A stretch of 64,000 bases of DNA from Tetracentron sinense (Eukaryota; Streptophyta; Magnoliopsida; Trochodendrales; Trochodendraceae): contig CM026562.1 of the NCBI GenBank assembly GCA_015143295.1, positions 3,162,001 to 3,226,000 of the forward strand, written 5' to 3'. Of this stretch, positions 1 to 13,185 are shown in pieces. Numbering within the stretch: the first letter of the stretch is position 1; every line of letters begins with the position of its first letter. The notes beneath the pieces are model-generated. The model was not told the DNA's origin. It ran no database searches and saw nothing but the letters and a program-made list of their open reading frames with translations. Both the position numbers and the translations under genes were made by a program.

Positions 1-330
1 GCTTCATGACAGAGCTAAATGACCCATCTGCTACCTCCACCTCTACCTTTGCTCAGTCAGGTATAGTTGGTTCTGCTTACCATGTGTCTACTTTTTCAAG
101 TCCCTCCTGGATAATTGACTTTGATGCTTCTGAGCATATGACTGGTATGCCCTCTTTTTTTTCTACTTATTCTGTTTGTTCTGGTTAAGATAAAGTTCAA
201 ATTGCAGATGACATTTTTTCTTCTGTCGTTGGAAAGGGAGATGTTAATATTCCTTCCCACTTGTCTTTATCCTCTATTCTCCATGTTCCTGATTTTGCAA
301 CAAATCTTCTATCTGTTAGTTCTCCTAGAT
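1..330 (+). mobile_element. Copia fossil scrap, protease region
   Basis: The piece carries the Ty1/copia tail of gag and the aspartic protease start (SPSWIIDFDASEHMTG). It resembles the same region of the copia elements at 45000 and 61150. It enters from the left edge and stops abruptly near 325. It is broken and old. No LTR is visible. Confidence 0.75.
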
Positions 331-1200
331 CATGTTGTGTATATGATTAAAAGAAATAAATAAATGTTATTCTGCTCAAATTAATTAGTATCAAATTCAT
401 TATATTGTTAGAATTTGTCATAATGTTCTTGAATTTTTTAAGTGATTCATACATTATTTTGTGGATATTATTGACTTCTATAGAATCTATTAGAAATTGT
501 GTGATTTAGAGAAATGTGTAACTTCCTGTATATATATAATTTAATACTATGGCCAATTGAAAACAAATCTTAATTGATTAACATTTCTCCTGTAATTTTC
601 TTAAATTTTTTTCTTGATAATTTACTATTTTATTTAATCACGTACTTTGGGGGTTATGCTGATAATTGCACGCCAGATTCCGTCAACAGAGTTTTAATTA
701 ATTTTTTTATAAAGCTTTTCTTTGGCTAAAATCTTAAAATTTTTATTGTGAATGACTTAATCTATATTCTATAAACCTCACTAGTTTATACAATTCCGAA
801 TTATATTCAATTTAATATGTATCTATTTGTGAGACGTGTTTGAATCTAGGTTTCAAAAACTGGAGCACTATCCTATTAGATTAAATATTTTAAGTATGAA
901 TAGTTATCCTATAAATCCTCAAAATTTTTATTGAAATATATATTTGAGTTAGCTTTAAAACTCATGTGATTTTATTGCAATTGCATTTAAAATTACTTTA
1001 TAATAATTTTTGAACATAGAACTATTTCTCAGTTTACTATTTTCAGCATCATACTTAAGTCTAAAATTCTTTATTTTATGTGAAAAATATTGAGTTTTGA
1101 AATGTTTAATATTTTTCTAGCAAATCTCATTGAGTCTATTTTCTAAAGGTATAATAATTAATGCATTTAAAGTGTTATACTTAAGGTTTGAAAAAGAATA
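331..1200. other. AT-rich intron stretch, nothing recognised
   Basis: This is AT-rich sequence with no exon match to callose synthase, no terminal repeats and no coding motif that I can see. Confidence 0.6.
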
Positions 1201-1205
1201 ATGAG

Positions 1206-1878
1206 AATGAGCCGTCTTATTCGCTAAAGTATTCCATCTAAAGTATCTTTCTTCCTATGGAATGCGGCTTTGAATAAGATCCTCACCTGCAATCACTTGA
1301 AATCTAGAGGGTGGAGGATGGCGAATCGCTGTTTTATGTGCCTCCACGAGGAAGAGTCGGTGGATCACCTTCTTTTGCACTGCCCTATAGCACGTGAAAT
1401 TTGGAGTTTCTTTCTGTTTCGTGTGGGTTTGGTTTGGGTCTTCCCCTCTTCTCTACTCAACTTCTTATCCTGTTGGGAGGCGGTAGGCGAGTTAGACTCA
1501 AGGATGGCTATATGGTCAATTTTACCGGGCGCTATAGCATGGTCCATTTGGAAGGAGAGAAATAGGAGGGTTTTCGAGAATTCTACATCCTCCATCCATA
1601 GTATTTGCGCTTGGACACGTTCGACGGTGGTGGAGTGGTGCACTGCGTGTCAGGCAGGGGTGGATGTGGACATGTTATTAGTCTGATCTTGCAGTAGGGG
1701 CCGCATTGAGGGGGTCGGGGCCTATTTTTTATTCTTGTTCACATTCCCATTTGGTAGTTGCTGGGTTTTGGTTCACGTCCTTGTGAGCCATGTTGTTCTG
1801 TTTCTTTCTTCATTGTTTGTCTGCTATCTCTTTCTTTTCTTATATATATTGCTTGGATTACCGATCAAAAAAAAAAAA
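1206..1878 (+). mobile_element. LINE (plant L1 type), 5'-truncated 3' end with poly(A)
   Basis: The reading frame covers SKVSFFLWNAALNKILTCNH, GWRMANRCFMCLHEEES and VDHLLLHCPIAREIWSFF. This is the zinc-binding tail (zf-RVT) that follows LINE reverse transcriptase. A 3' untranslated stretch ends ATTACCGATC and then about eleven A residues near 1868-1878. The 5' end is missing, as is usual for LINE copies. The same ACCGAT plus poly(A) tail recurs on the minus strand at 36840 and 50425. Confidence 0.85.
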
Positions 1879-2631
1879 TTTGTTTGAATACGTGTATATG
1901 GGGATGTCCTTGAGACCCCCTGGGTAAAATCCCCTAAAGCAAGCAAGAAGGGCTCGGTGCCCTAGGGTAAAAGGCCCCAAACATCCTCAAGAAGACCCTG
2001 GTAGGGTATTATGAGAGTTAAGTCGATCTGGTGAGAAAACGAGCCACATTGATACACGAATTCGGATGAAGAAAGTCTTTAGTATAGTGTGACAGTATGG
2101 TTAAAATGATTTGGTTATTCTCATAGAAATTTTTGTATTGCATTATTTTGAAAGAAATGATTTTTTTATTTAATATTTATCATCACTATTATGATATTTG
2201 ATGTGAGTTGATTTTCTAATTGGACTTGTGAAGCTCACTATTAATTTATGTTTTAGATGGTGAGAAGTTGGACTGAGGATAGAAAATTTATTTATTTTCT
2301 TTTAATTGTTATTTTGAATGAGATTGATGATTGTAAGACTTAATTCAACCTTACGAGCCTTTCATTTTGATGGTACTATTTTATTAGATTTTCTGTTACG
2401 GTAATCTGATTATTATTGTAATTGTTACATATCATATTATAGGAAAATTAATATGGTTTGAAATTTATGATAACATAATGTGTAATTTTGACTAATGAGT
2501 GAGTTGAGAATTTTAATTTTAATAAAGAATCTAATTAATTTTCATCATAACTTTTCGAGTACTCGGGCAATGGGCGATCCATGGGTTATTGGTCGAGTCA
2601 CAGGCCTTTTTCGAAACTCGGGGTGTTACAA
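1879..2631. other. Spacer, possibly a solo LTR remnant
   Basis: The stretch has no coding content. It ends in CTCGGGGTGTTACA near 2617-2630, which resembles the TTACA ends of some plant gypsy LTRs. I could not find a matching start or a target duplication, so a solo LTR is only a guess. Confidence 0.3.
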
Positions 2632-4410
2632 GGCGTGTTTGGTCATTAGATCCTAAAGGTCTTTTCTCAATCAAATCCTTTGCTCTAGCTTTGTGGGGGG
2701 TCATACTACTTGCTTTTCCGCATAGAGCCATGTGGAACCCGGACGTTCCTTCCAAGGTCGCCTTCTCTCTTTGAGAAGTTGCTTTGGACAAGATAATACT
2801 TGCAATCATCTGAAAACAGAGGATGGAGTCATGGTTTAAAATATCGATACGTATCGACCGATACGGGCCGATACGTATCCTGTTTGGACCTACCCAATAC
2901 ACTGGTACGCTGAAAAAAAATCTCCCCGTATCAGGCCGAGATGGGATTGATACATGCCCGATATGGAGGAATTTTCAATTAATTTTTCTCTCCTATTTAC
3001 AGTAGGATCCACAACACAAACCCGATACGTAGAACTTTTTTTTAGAACTTATTTATATAAAATATTATTTAAATAAATGATTTTGAATTAATATTACTTT
3101 CATTTACTTAAGATATTAATATATAAATGAGGTTATCCCCCATTTGAATTCAATAAAAATTATCATGATCCAAATTCCTGAAGAATAAAAAGTCGACTTT
3201 CCAGTTGAAGAACACAATCCTCTTTTAGCACCTTTTAGGGATTGAGTCAAAATTCAACTATTAAATGATAAGGTATTTCTCAAATATCAAAATTTCATAA
3301 ATTCTATCATATAAAAAATTACCAAAACCCAAAAGTTTGGCAAATAAAGTCTCATATTTTAGTCTAAAAAAAGATTTTCATCTACAGAATTAAAAAGTCA
3401 ACTAACAGTATAACAGTTCAGCATAGAAAGACTTACATTAAGCTAAAATTTATGGTTGTAATTCAATACATTCTTATTTAACTCTTTGAATGTAAGGTTT
3501 TAATATCAAGATTATTTTTCTTATACTTAGAAGTGAGTATGGTTTGTATTTTCATATATTTTTATCAGCACAACATGCATGTCTATTTTAACTTATAAAA
3601 TTTTTAACTCTCATATGTATGGTTATAAACATAGTTAGAGACCTTCATTTAGTTTGTTAATAGCCTATATGTGTATTAAAAGAAGTTTTATGTAAGGTAT
3701 CCAAACATTTCTTAGCGTACCTTGATTTTTTCCGTCGTATCCATCTGATACGGTCTGATACATTGATACATATCCTGTTTTGGACTTACCGATATGACAC
3801 CCGCTACCGATATTTTGAACCATGGATGGAGTTTAGCAAACCGTTGCTTTATGTGCCGCGAATCAGAGGAATCGATGGACCACTTGTTGATGTATTGTCC
3901 TTTTGCATCGGAGGTTTGGAGCCATTTCCTTGACCTTGAGTGATTGGGAGTGGCTTGGGTTCTTCCGAAGTCTCTTAGGTGCTTCTTATTCTGTTGTCTC
4001 TCGGTGAGTTTGGACACCCCCTTTCTTCTATTTTGGGTTTTCTCTAGGGCATGGTGGGCTTGGTGGCATGGTCAATTTGGAAGGAGCGGAATCGTAGAGT
4101 CTTCAATGATTTAGCTCTCTCACCTTGGCAGATCTACGAAGGTGCTCGAGGCCTTATTGTGGACTAGTGCTCAGTTAGTAAAGACCTTGAGGGGATGGTC
4201 TTTCAGCGATGTTGTGACAGTAATTTGGTTTCTTTTGGTTTCCTTCAAATTCCTGGGCACCGTTTAGCTAGTTCTTGTAGCTTAGCCTACTCTTCTATTC
4301 TTTCTTTAGATTACTTTCTTTGTAGTGGCTTACTTTTTGTTTTCGTTTCTTTTGCTGCTTTTGTATTTCTTTTATGTCCCTCTTATATAATGTCTTGTCA
4401 ATTTTTCAAT
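2632..4410 (+). mobile_element. LINE (plant L1 type) 3' part, split by a hAT element
   Basis: The segment 2632-2829 encodes a zf-RVT start (VWSLDPKGLFSIKSF, PDVPSKVAFSL). The frame resumes after the inserted hAT at 3825 with WSLANRCFMCRESEESMDHL and LMYCPFASEVWSHFL in a slightly shifted register. The 3' untranslated part follows to about 4410. Stops and small shifts show that this copy is dead. It is interrupted by the 995-bp element at 2830-3824, whose target duplication lies in this LINE. Confidence 0.8.
2830..3824 (+). mobile_element. hAT-like non-autonomous element, 'GATACG' family copy 1
   Basis: The terminal inverted repeats are CATGGTTTAAAATATCG at the left and CATGGTTCAAAATATCG (read inward) at the right. 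A perfect 8-bp target duplication, GATGGAGT, lies at 2822-2829 and 3825-3832. The first and last 100 bp are dense in GATACG/CGTATC motifs. The core is AT-rich and non-coding. An 8-bp duplication with CA...TG ends fits the hAT superfamily. There is no transposase, so it would need help in trans. Confidence 0.88.
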
Positions 4411-4822
4411 TAGGAATTCATTTAAAGAGTCGGTGTGATGTGATGTTGTCCCAATTGATGCAATGCACATTCTATTGGGTCGTCCTTGGCAACATGATCG
4501 AAAAACTGAGCATCAAGGTGACAAGAATACCTATTCTTTCTTCTTGAATGGTAAGAAGTTTGTGCTAAAACTAATGAAGGAAGACGTCATCGTAAAGAGG
4601 AAAAGTAGAAGTTATTCTACATTCTTAAATGTAAATGATTTTGTTGAAGAAACCAAAGAGAGAGGAATAGTATATGTGCTGGTCGGGAATGAGGAAATTA
4701 TTCCACAACCAATACCTGAAAGGGTAAAGGAGTTATTAGATGACTTTAAAGATGTCATGCTTGAAGATCTACCTCCAAAGAGGGAAATTCAACACCACAT
4801 CGACTTGGTGCCAGGAGCTATC

Positions 4823-5001
4823 TGTAGAATATTAAGCTTTCTTGTAATTAGGGGTATTTTTGTAATTAGGGAAAACCCTACTTATAACCCTAAGTAATAG
4901 AATATGATAGAGAGAGAAAGCCAAGTTCTCCACTCTTTTTCTACTTCTCTTCTTCTTCTTCATCCTCTTTCAAACCCTAAAACTTATCTTAAGGAATTCC
5001 A
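4823..5001 (+). repeat. Copia A left LTR
   Basis: The repeat starts TGTAGAATATT and ends ATTCCA just before the primer site. It contains a CT-rich leader and an AATAGAATATGA stretch shared with the right LTR. Confidence 0.75.
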
Positions 5002-8000
5002 CTTGGTATCAAAGCATCCTAAAGCACAAAGGAAGAGCAAGAAGAAGAACAAATCTGCCGTCAGCAGCCATACGGCTGATGTCATGATGGCATCAATATG
5101 ACATCATCCAAGGTAACATTTTGTGGGTTTTTTTCTTTGGATATGGTAGATCTACTATTTAGAAGAATTATGGTGATTTTTTCGAGATTTATTGGAGATT
5201 TTAAGTGATTTTTTGTGAAAAAAATTCCGAAAAACAGCCTTGCATACCAATCGAAAATACTCCTTATAGGGAGGAGTAAACTTGGGGATATTGATAGTGA
5301 AAGATCCCCCTCAAAATTTTGGACCTCTTGGTACCGGTTTTCCGATGATCAGAATCTTGCCGGAGCTCCAGCGAGCATTTTTCTCCTATATATTTTCCGG
5401 CAGATCACGTTTTTTGTTTCTTTTTCTCCTTTTTCAGATTCTAACCTTCATGGATGATGTTTGGATAGATTATGAATGCTATATGATGAAGTTTGGGATC
5501 CCTCAAGATGTTTGAGGCGGTGTTCGCTTACTTTTGAGGTGTTTTTTGGTCGTTGGACCATTGATGTTTGTTTTTTTTGGGTTGTAGAACCCTGTGGTAT
5601 GTGCAAGAAGTGTGTTCAGAGGCTGGATTTGTGCAAATCAGTCCTTACGTGACAAAATATGGGCAATTCCAAGGTTAGTCAGTCTTCACGGGCTCCGCCT
5701 TCTGATGATAGTTACTTACATTTGGGACATGGTGACTTCCCTAGCCTTCAAATCACACTACCGTAAAGTTGAATGCCAACAATTATCTTGCATGGTCTCA
5801 GTCGGCCATGTTATTTATAACAGGGAAGGGTAAGACGGAGTACCTAAGTGGCAAGAGTAAGAAGCCTTCGGCTACTGATCCTACTTTCAAGAAATGGCAA
5901 GCCGAGAATGCCACAGTCATGTCATGGCTTCTCCACTCCATGATTCCGGATCTTAGCAATGGATATATCCTTCTATCCACATCCCAGGAGATATGGGAGG
6001 CTGTGAAGCAAACTTACTCTGAGGGGGGCATACATGCTAGAGCTTATGAATTGCGCTAATGTATTGGGCAACTGAGACAGGGGGATACTTCTATGGCCAC
6101 TTACTACTCTACTCTTGCCGTCTGTGGGAAGAATTTGACATGTTTCATATGTATACGACACAGTGCACTGAAGATGTCGTAGGTTATAAGTATGTTGATG
6201 AATACAGGATCTATGAGTTGTAGTCTGGCATTAATCCTGAGTATGAGCAAATTCGTGTTCAGATTTTGGGTAAGGACCCCCTTACGTCCATCACTGAGGC
6301 ATATTTCATTCTCCAAAGGGAGGAACGTCGTCGAAATAACATGCAACCTTCTTCTCTAGAGCGGTCTGCTCTTTCTTCATGGTCACAGCGCGGCGGCCGT
6401 GATAGCTTTCGTGGAAGCAGGGGAGGTGGTAGGTCAGGAAACGTCAGTGATGAGAGAGACCCGCTGAAGTGTGATCACTGTGGTTACACTCGACACACCC
6501 GTGAGACTTGTTGGGACCTACATGGTCGCCCAGAACAGAGAGGTGGTGGTCCCAGTGGCCGTGGTGGTGGTCGTGGTGGAGGCTCTAGCGCTCACTCAGT
6601 TTCCTCTTATCTAGCTCCTGTTCTTACCTTTGGTGTATCGTCATCTTCTGACAGCCTTAGCCTTTCTCGTGCTGAGATAGAAGCATTCCGGTGTTTTATT
6701 GGAGCAGCTGGGTACATCTTCCACATCCTCGTTTGCTCACTCAGGTACATTAGCTTCGGCTTTCAGTGCATCTGCCTCCACATGTACTCGCCCCTGGATA
6801 ATTGATTCAGGAGTCTCGGATCACATGACTGGTATGTGATCTTTGTTTGCCTCCTATCATATTTGCTCTGGTAGGGACAAAGTTAGAATCGCTGATAGGT
6901 CTTACTCTTCTGTTGCTGGTAAGGGTAGAATCTCTGCTACCCCATCTATGCCTTTTTCATCTATTCTTCATGTTTCTAATGTTGCTTTAAACCTTTTGTC
7001 TGTGAGTCACCTAACCAAATCATTGAATTATAGTGTCATCTTTTTTCCCTCTCACTGTGTCTTTCAGGACTTGTAGACGAGGCAGACGATTGGTAGAGGC
7101 TATAAGGAGAGGGGATTGTACTTGTTGGATAGTTCCTCACCGGTGGCTTCTCCTGTTCAGCAAGTTCGTGATGGTCGAGCAGTAGTAGTGGTCGTGACCG
7201 CAACATTTTACAGTTGTTGCAGTGGCATAGACGTTTAGGCCACCCATCCTTTTTTATGTTAAAGAAATTGTTTCCACAATATTTTGGTTTTCTGAACTTC
7301 AATGTGAAACTTGTGAATTTGCAAAAAATATCGATCTACGTATCCTGCTCATAGTAATAGAAGTAATTCACTTTTTTCCATTGTTCATTCTGATGTGTAT
7401 GGTCCTGCTCCTATTCCTTTATCTCGTGGATTTCGTTACTTTGTTACATTTGTTGATGATTTCTCTAGAGTAACGTGGGTTTACTTGTTGAAATAGAAGA
7501 GTGATGTTTGCTCTGTTTTTCAATCTTTTCATAAAATGCTTAAAACTCAGTTTGATGTTAAGTTAAAGATCCTTCGTTCTGACAATGGTGGAGAGTATTT
7601 GTTTACCACTCTCGTCTCCTACTTTTGAGATCACGGGATTATCTACCAAACTACTTGTGTTGGTACTCCCAAGCAAAATGGTGTTGCTAAAAGGAAGAAC
7701 CGTCACCTGTTGGAAATCACTCGTGCTCTTTTGTTTGGCATGAACGTTCCTAATCGTTTTTGGTCCGAAGTCCTTCAGACTGTTTCCTATCTTATGAATC
7801 GCATGCCCACTAGAATTTTGGGTTTCAAAAGTCCTATTGATGTTCTATCTCCATCTCCCTCCTTGTTTCCTCTTCCACCCTAAATCTTTGGGTGTTCGTG
7901 TTTTGTGCATATTGACAAATCGGCGCTTACCAAACTTGATCCCAAGGCACTCAAGTTTTTATTTTTGGGGTATGATCCAAGCCAAAAAGGGTATAAATGT

Positions 8001-9904
8001 TTTCATCCCCCTTCCGGCTGGTGCTTTGTTTCTATGAATGTTACCTTTTTTGAATTCACCCCCTTTTATTCTGCGAAGGAGACTTCTCTTCAGGGGAAGA
8101 CCATTGGTGTTGAAGGGATGTCTCCTTCTCCTTTATTAATTTCTATTGATTCAGGGGATTTTCCGGTAACTGGTCATGAAAAAAATGATGTAAACATAGA
8201 TGGAGGAAAAAAAAGTGAGGTGTAGGTTTTCTCCAAGAATCCAAATCGTGGGGTTTGGATGATGAATACTAACAAAGAAGACCCTCATATGCCCTGCCAT
8301 GAATCCTCCTCAGATCCAGGTAATATCCATACCTCCCTTGTGTCGTATGGTTCTCTATCTCCCTCGTATCGTACCTTTGCCATGGCTTTGTCTTTTGTGT
8401 CTATTCCTTGCAGTGTTGCAGATGCTCTTTCTAAGTAAGAATGGAAAGAAGCAATGGAAGTAGAGATGCAGGCTCTAGAAAAAAAATAAGACATAGGAGA
8501 TGGTTGATTTACCAAGAGGCAAAGTTCCAGTGGGATGCAAATAGGTGTTCATTGTGAAGCATAAGTCTGATGGATCAGTGAAAAGATACAAAGCTAGACT
8601 TGTTGCAAGAGGGTATACACAGACACATGGCATAGACTACAAGGAGACGTTTGCTCCTATAGCAAAGATGAACTCAATAAGAGTTCTCTTATCTCTTACA
8701 TCTAACCTGAATTGGCCTCTTATGTAATTCGATGTGAAGAATGCATTTCTCCATGGTGACTTGGAAGAAGTGTACATGAAACCTCCTAGGCTCAAGTGTC
8801 CTAAAGGGAATGTGTGTAGACTGAAGAAGACTTTGTATGGGCTTAAGCAGTCCCCTAGGGCTTGGTTGGAAAGGTTTCGCCTAGCCATGATTAGAAATAA
8901 TTACAAACAAAGCCAAGCTGACCACACTTTGTTTATCAAGCACAACAGCAAGAAGGTGACTGCACTCATTGTTTATGTAAATGACACTATGCTGACTGGA
9001 GATGACCAGGGGGAAATGCAGAAATTGAAGGACTTACTTGCCAAGGAATTTGAAATCAAGGATCTAGGCCAGTTGAGATATTTCTTGGGTAATGTGATTG
9101 CCAGGTCCATAAAAGGTATCTTTATATCGCAGCGCAAATATGTCCTTGACCTACTACATGAGACTGGTATGATGGGTTGTAAGCCCTGTGACACTCCCAT
9201 TTACCCAAACCATAAGCTTGGTGAAACCACTGATGAGAACACTATCGAAGTAGAGAGATATCAGAGACTTGTAGGGAGATTGACATCCTGATATTGCTTA
9301 TGTCGTCAGTGTGGTGAGCCAGTTCATGCATGCTCCTACCTCAACCCACTTGGATGCGGTGTACAGGATTCTGAGGTTTTTCAAGTTTGCTCCAGGACAA
9401 GGACTGTTGTATGCTCGCTCCGGTAATCTCTAGATTGAGGTTTCACTGACGCAGACTAGGTTGGCTTTGTTTCACATAGGCACTCCACTTCTGGTTACTG
9501 TACGTTTATTGGTGGTAATCTAGTCACATGGAGAAGTAAGAAATAGTCTGTAGTGGCCAGATCTAGTGCAGAGGCAAAATTCTGATCGATGACTCATAGA
9601 TTATGTGAGATTTTGTGGCTTCGCATTCTCTTGACCATTCAGGGTCCTATGAAGTTGTATTGTGACAACAAGGCGACAATCAGCATTGCTCACAATCCGG
9701 TTCAAAACGACAGAACCAAACACATTGAGGTGGACAGACACATCATCAAGGAACAGTTGAAGACAGGTCTCATATGCACTCCATTTGTGAAGACTGGTGA
9801 CCAACTTGCTGATATTTTGACTAAGGGTCTTGGTCATACACGGTTTACTAAGATTATTGGCAAGCTCAGCATTTATAATATCTATATACCAGCTTGAGGG
9901 GGAG

Positions 9905-10048
9905 TATAGAATATTAAGCTTTCTTATAATTAGGGGTATTCTTGTAATTAGGAGAAACCCTACTTATAACCCCTATTAATAGAATATGATAGAGAGAAAA
10001 ACAAGTTCTCTACTCTTCTTCTTCTTCTTCTTCTACTTATAACCCCTA
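9905..10048 (+). repeat. Copia A right LTR (shorter copy)
   Basis: The repeat starts TATAGAATATTAAGC and matches the left LTR through the CTTCTTCTT run. It then meets gypsy sequence near 10048. The exact end and the target duplication could not be fixed. Confidence 0.65.
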
Positions 10049-12699
10049 GGTTTCTGAACTTCTAAAAAAGGGATTTATTCGAGAATTTGATTCCATGTGC
10101 TGTACCCGCATTACTCACGCCGAAAAAGGATGGTCTTAGAGGATGTATGTGGATAGTAGGGCTATAAACAAGATAACTATCAAGTAAAGGTTTACAATAC
10201 CACGGCTCGATGATATGCTTGACATGTTATCTGATTCTCAAGTATTCTCCAAGGTGGATTTGAAGAGTGGGTATCACCAAATAAGAATCCGAGAAGGAGA
10301 TGAGTGGAAAACAGCTTTCAAAACCAAAGAAGAGCTTATTGAATGGATGGTTATGCCATTTGGATTCTCCAATGCACCTAGCACTCTCATGAGAGTCATG
10401 AACCAAGTTCTCAAGCCATGCATTGGAAAGTTTATGGTGGTCTACTTCGACGATATATTGATTTACAGCAAGGACTACATGACACATGTTGAACACTTGA
10501 AGGTTGTTTTACAACTTTTAAGACAGAATCAGCTTTATGCAAAACTTAAAAAGTGTGCCTTCATGGTTGATAAACTTGAGTTTTTGGGATTTGCGGTATC
10601 ATCTAAGGGTGTGGAGGTTGATCAATCAAAAGATCCAAGCTATCACAAGTTGGCCTACGCCAAAGAGTACATTAACTGAGATTAGAAGTTTCCATGGGCT
10701 AGCAACATTTTCCAGAAGATTCATCAAGAATTTCAATACCATAGTTGCACCTGTTACCGAGTGTAGCTGGAATCCTCAGGTTGAAGTAAGTTTTCAAGAA
10801 GTCAAGAAGAGAATGATGGAAGCACCGGTTCTAGCTCAACCAAATTTTGATAAAGTGTTCGAGGTAGATTGCGATGCATCAAAGGTGGGTATTGGGGTTG
10901 TGTTGAGCCAAGAAGGAAGACCAATTACCTATTTAAGTGAGAAACTCAAAGGAGCACGACAAAACTATTCCAATTATGACGTAGAGTTCTATGCCATAGT
11001 CCAAGCTTTGAAGTTTTGGAGGCATTACTTGATTCAAAGAGAATTCATTTTGCACTCAGATCATGAAGCCTTAAAATTCCTTAATTCCTAAAGGAAACTA
11101 AGTAAAAGCATACAAAATGGGTGGCATTTTTACAAGAGTATACCTTCATGTTGTGATACAAGGCTGGTTTGCAAAACAAAGTAGCTGATGCCTTAAGCCG
11201 GAGGGTTTATGTGTTGAAAACTATGGCTACACGCGTTGTTGGGTTGGATGTGATTAAAGAACAATACGAGAATGATCCTTATTTCCATAATATAGTTGAA
11301 GGATGTCAAACTAGGGATTACAAGGTAATAGCTGAATTTACTTTCAATGATGTTTATCTATTCAAGAGAACCAAATTGTGCATACCAGAGGGGTCATTAC
11401 GAGAATTCCTAATTTTTGAATTGCATGAAGGTGGTTTGGGAGGTCACTTTGGTAGAAATAAGACTCTCCATTTTGTTGTTGAAAGGTATTTTTGGCCCAC
11501 TTTGCAACGGGATGTTTATAAACATGTTGATAAGTGTCGTACATGCCAAATTTCAAAGGGGCAGCAGCAGAATATCGGGTTATACACCCCATTACCAATC
11601 CCTATTGCTCCTTGGGTTGACACTAGCATAGATTTTGTCTCGGGATTATCATGGACAGCAAGAGGTATGGATTCAATATTCGTTGTTGTTGATCGTTTTT
11701 CCAAAATGGCACACTTTATTGCATGTAAGAAGACTTTAGATGCTACACTCATGGCAAGTCTGTTCTTTCGAGAAGTGGTAAGACTCCACGGGGTTCCAAT
11801 GACTATCACATCTGATAGAGATACGAAGTTTCTAAGTCATTTTTGGAGGACTTTGTGGAAGCTCTTAGCTACTAAATTACAATACAGTAGTGCTTATCAC
11901 CCTCAAATAGATGGGCAAACGAAGGTGATGAATCAGAGTTAGGGAAACCTGTTGTTTTGTCTTGCAAAGGACAATATCCGACAAGCGACAATGGGATCTG
12001 ACTTTAGCACAAGCTGAATTTGCTTATAACAGTTCCGTGAATAGGTCCACAGGAAAGGGCCCTTTTGATATTATATATGGACGAAATCCAAATCAGGTTG
12101 TCGATCTCTTGGACGTAACAAGTCAGCCTTATGTTAGTGATGATGCGGTTGCAAATGCTAAAAATCTTAAGGAAATTCAAGATCAAGTTCGTCAAAAGTT
12201 GGTGGAGATGAATCGACGATATAGACATAGGAGGTACAAAGAATATCAAGTCGGAGATTGGGTCATGGTATTTCTTCGAAGAGAAAGGTTTCCTACTGGT
12301 ACTTATCATAAGTTGAAGAGCAAGAAAATTGGTCCATGCAAGATAATTCGCAAGTTCAAAGAGAATGCATATGAGGTTGAGCTTCCTCATAACCTCTTCA
12401 ATGTGGCTGATCTTTATAGTTATCATGGTGATATTGAACTTGGCACAAGATCGGTTGAGGGGGAGTTACTTGACCAAATTCTCAATAAGGCAAAAGAGAA
12501 GGTTGAAAGGGTAATCCAAATGCGAGAAATCAGAACTAGGGCTCGTACATATTATCGTTATCTAGTCAAATGGGTTGGAAAACCTGATTCAGAGAACTCA
12601 TGGATAAGTGAAATGGAGTTCATGGAAATTGATGCTGAAATGTGTCAAGCTTCCAAAGCAACAACTCACACAAAGGCGAGTTCCTTTTAAGAGGAGAAT

Positions 12700-13185
12700 G
12701 ATGTAAAAAAAAAACCGTTGGTTTTTTTTAGGTTTTTCTTCGTCAAGGGTATTTCTATCTTTTTGGGTTTTGGCCTCTTTTAAAATTGTCTAGAATTTGT
12801 GAGGGAGGTTGGTTTAGTCATTTCACATATGGGGTCTTATTTCTAATTTTAAAAGGTTTTGGGTGTTTCTTGTAAATGGGGTTAAGTGGTCATAAGAGTT
12901 TCTTACTCCCCTCCAGCTAGGGTTTTGAGAGATTGGGAACTTCCTTCGTGAAGCTTGAAGCTCCAAGACGTTCCTACAGCCTTGTCGCTGCGTTTCGCGC
13001 ACAAGGGTACATTGAACCTTCAGAACAGTGGTTGTAATGCAGTTTCCAGCAAGGTATTAAAGAGTATTCAAGGACAGTTTTCATCTATGGCTTGATTGAC
13101 CCCTCTACGCAGCATCTAGGCACGAGAGGAACTCTCTTCCTTTGCTGTTTTCAGTTTTTCCAGCAGCTTGTTTAAGGTACTCCTC
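12700..13185 (+). repeat. Probable gypsy 3' LTR
   Basis: The segment begins at the TGTAAAAAAAA after the purine tract and has no coding content. It contains a plausible transcript start region (CTAGGGTTTTGAG). With no left LTR to compare, the right boundary is a guess. Confidence 0.45.

Larger units (their letters stand above)
4823..10048 (+). mobile_element. Copia element A nested in the gypsy element, near full length, broken
   Basis: Short direct LTRs lie at 4823-5001 and about 9905-10048. They share GAATATTAAGCTTTCTT and AATTAGGGGTATT. The primer site TTGGTATCAAAGC at 5003 fits initiator-Met tRNA. The parts in order are gag (about 5760-6700, with a CCHC knuckle near 6470-6520), protease (about 6795), integrase (about 7200-8060), reverse transcriptase (about 8540-9290) and RNase H (about 9300-9895). 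A purine tract GAGGGGGAG precedes the right LTR. There are roughly ten or more breaks, and the LTRs differ at several sites, so it is an old, dead copy. Confidence 0.87.
4430..13185 (+). mobile_element. Gypsy chromovirus fossil (Ty3/gypsy), with a nested copia
   Basis: The visible parts, in order, are: the protease to reverse-transcriptase linker (4460-4822, HILLGRPWQ), then reverse transcriptase from about 10050 to 10680 (VYFDDIL catalytic box near 10441), RNase H (about 10690-11090), integrase (about 11170-12150, with an HHCC-like start and a DD-E core) and a chromodomain (about 12450-12690, YLVKWVGKPDSENSW). A purine-rich tract near 12685 precedes a probable 3' LTR from about 12700. Gag and the left LTR are absent. 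The copy is broken in several places. The copia element at 4823-10048 is inserted between the linker and the reverse transcriptase, so the gypsy is the older of the two. Confidence 0.85.

Noticed and set aside
1879-2631. A solo gypsy LTR ending CGGGGTGTTACA
   Set aside because: There is no matching start and no duplication, so it is kept only as a low-confidence stretch.
12004-12426. 140-residue minus-strand open frame
   Set aside because: It is antisense to gypsy integrase and has no independent support.
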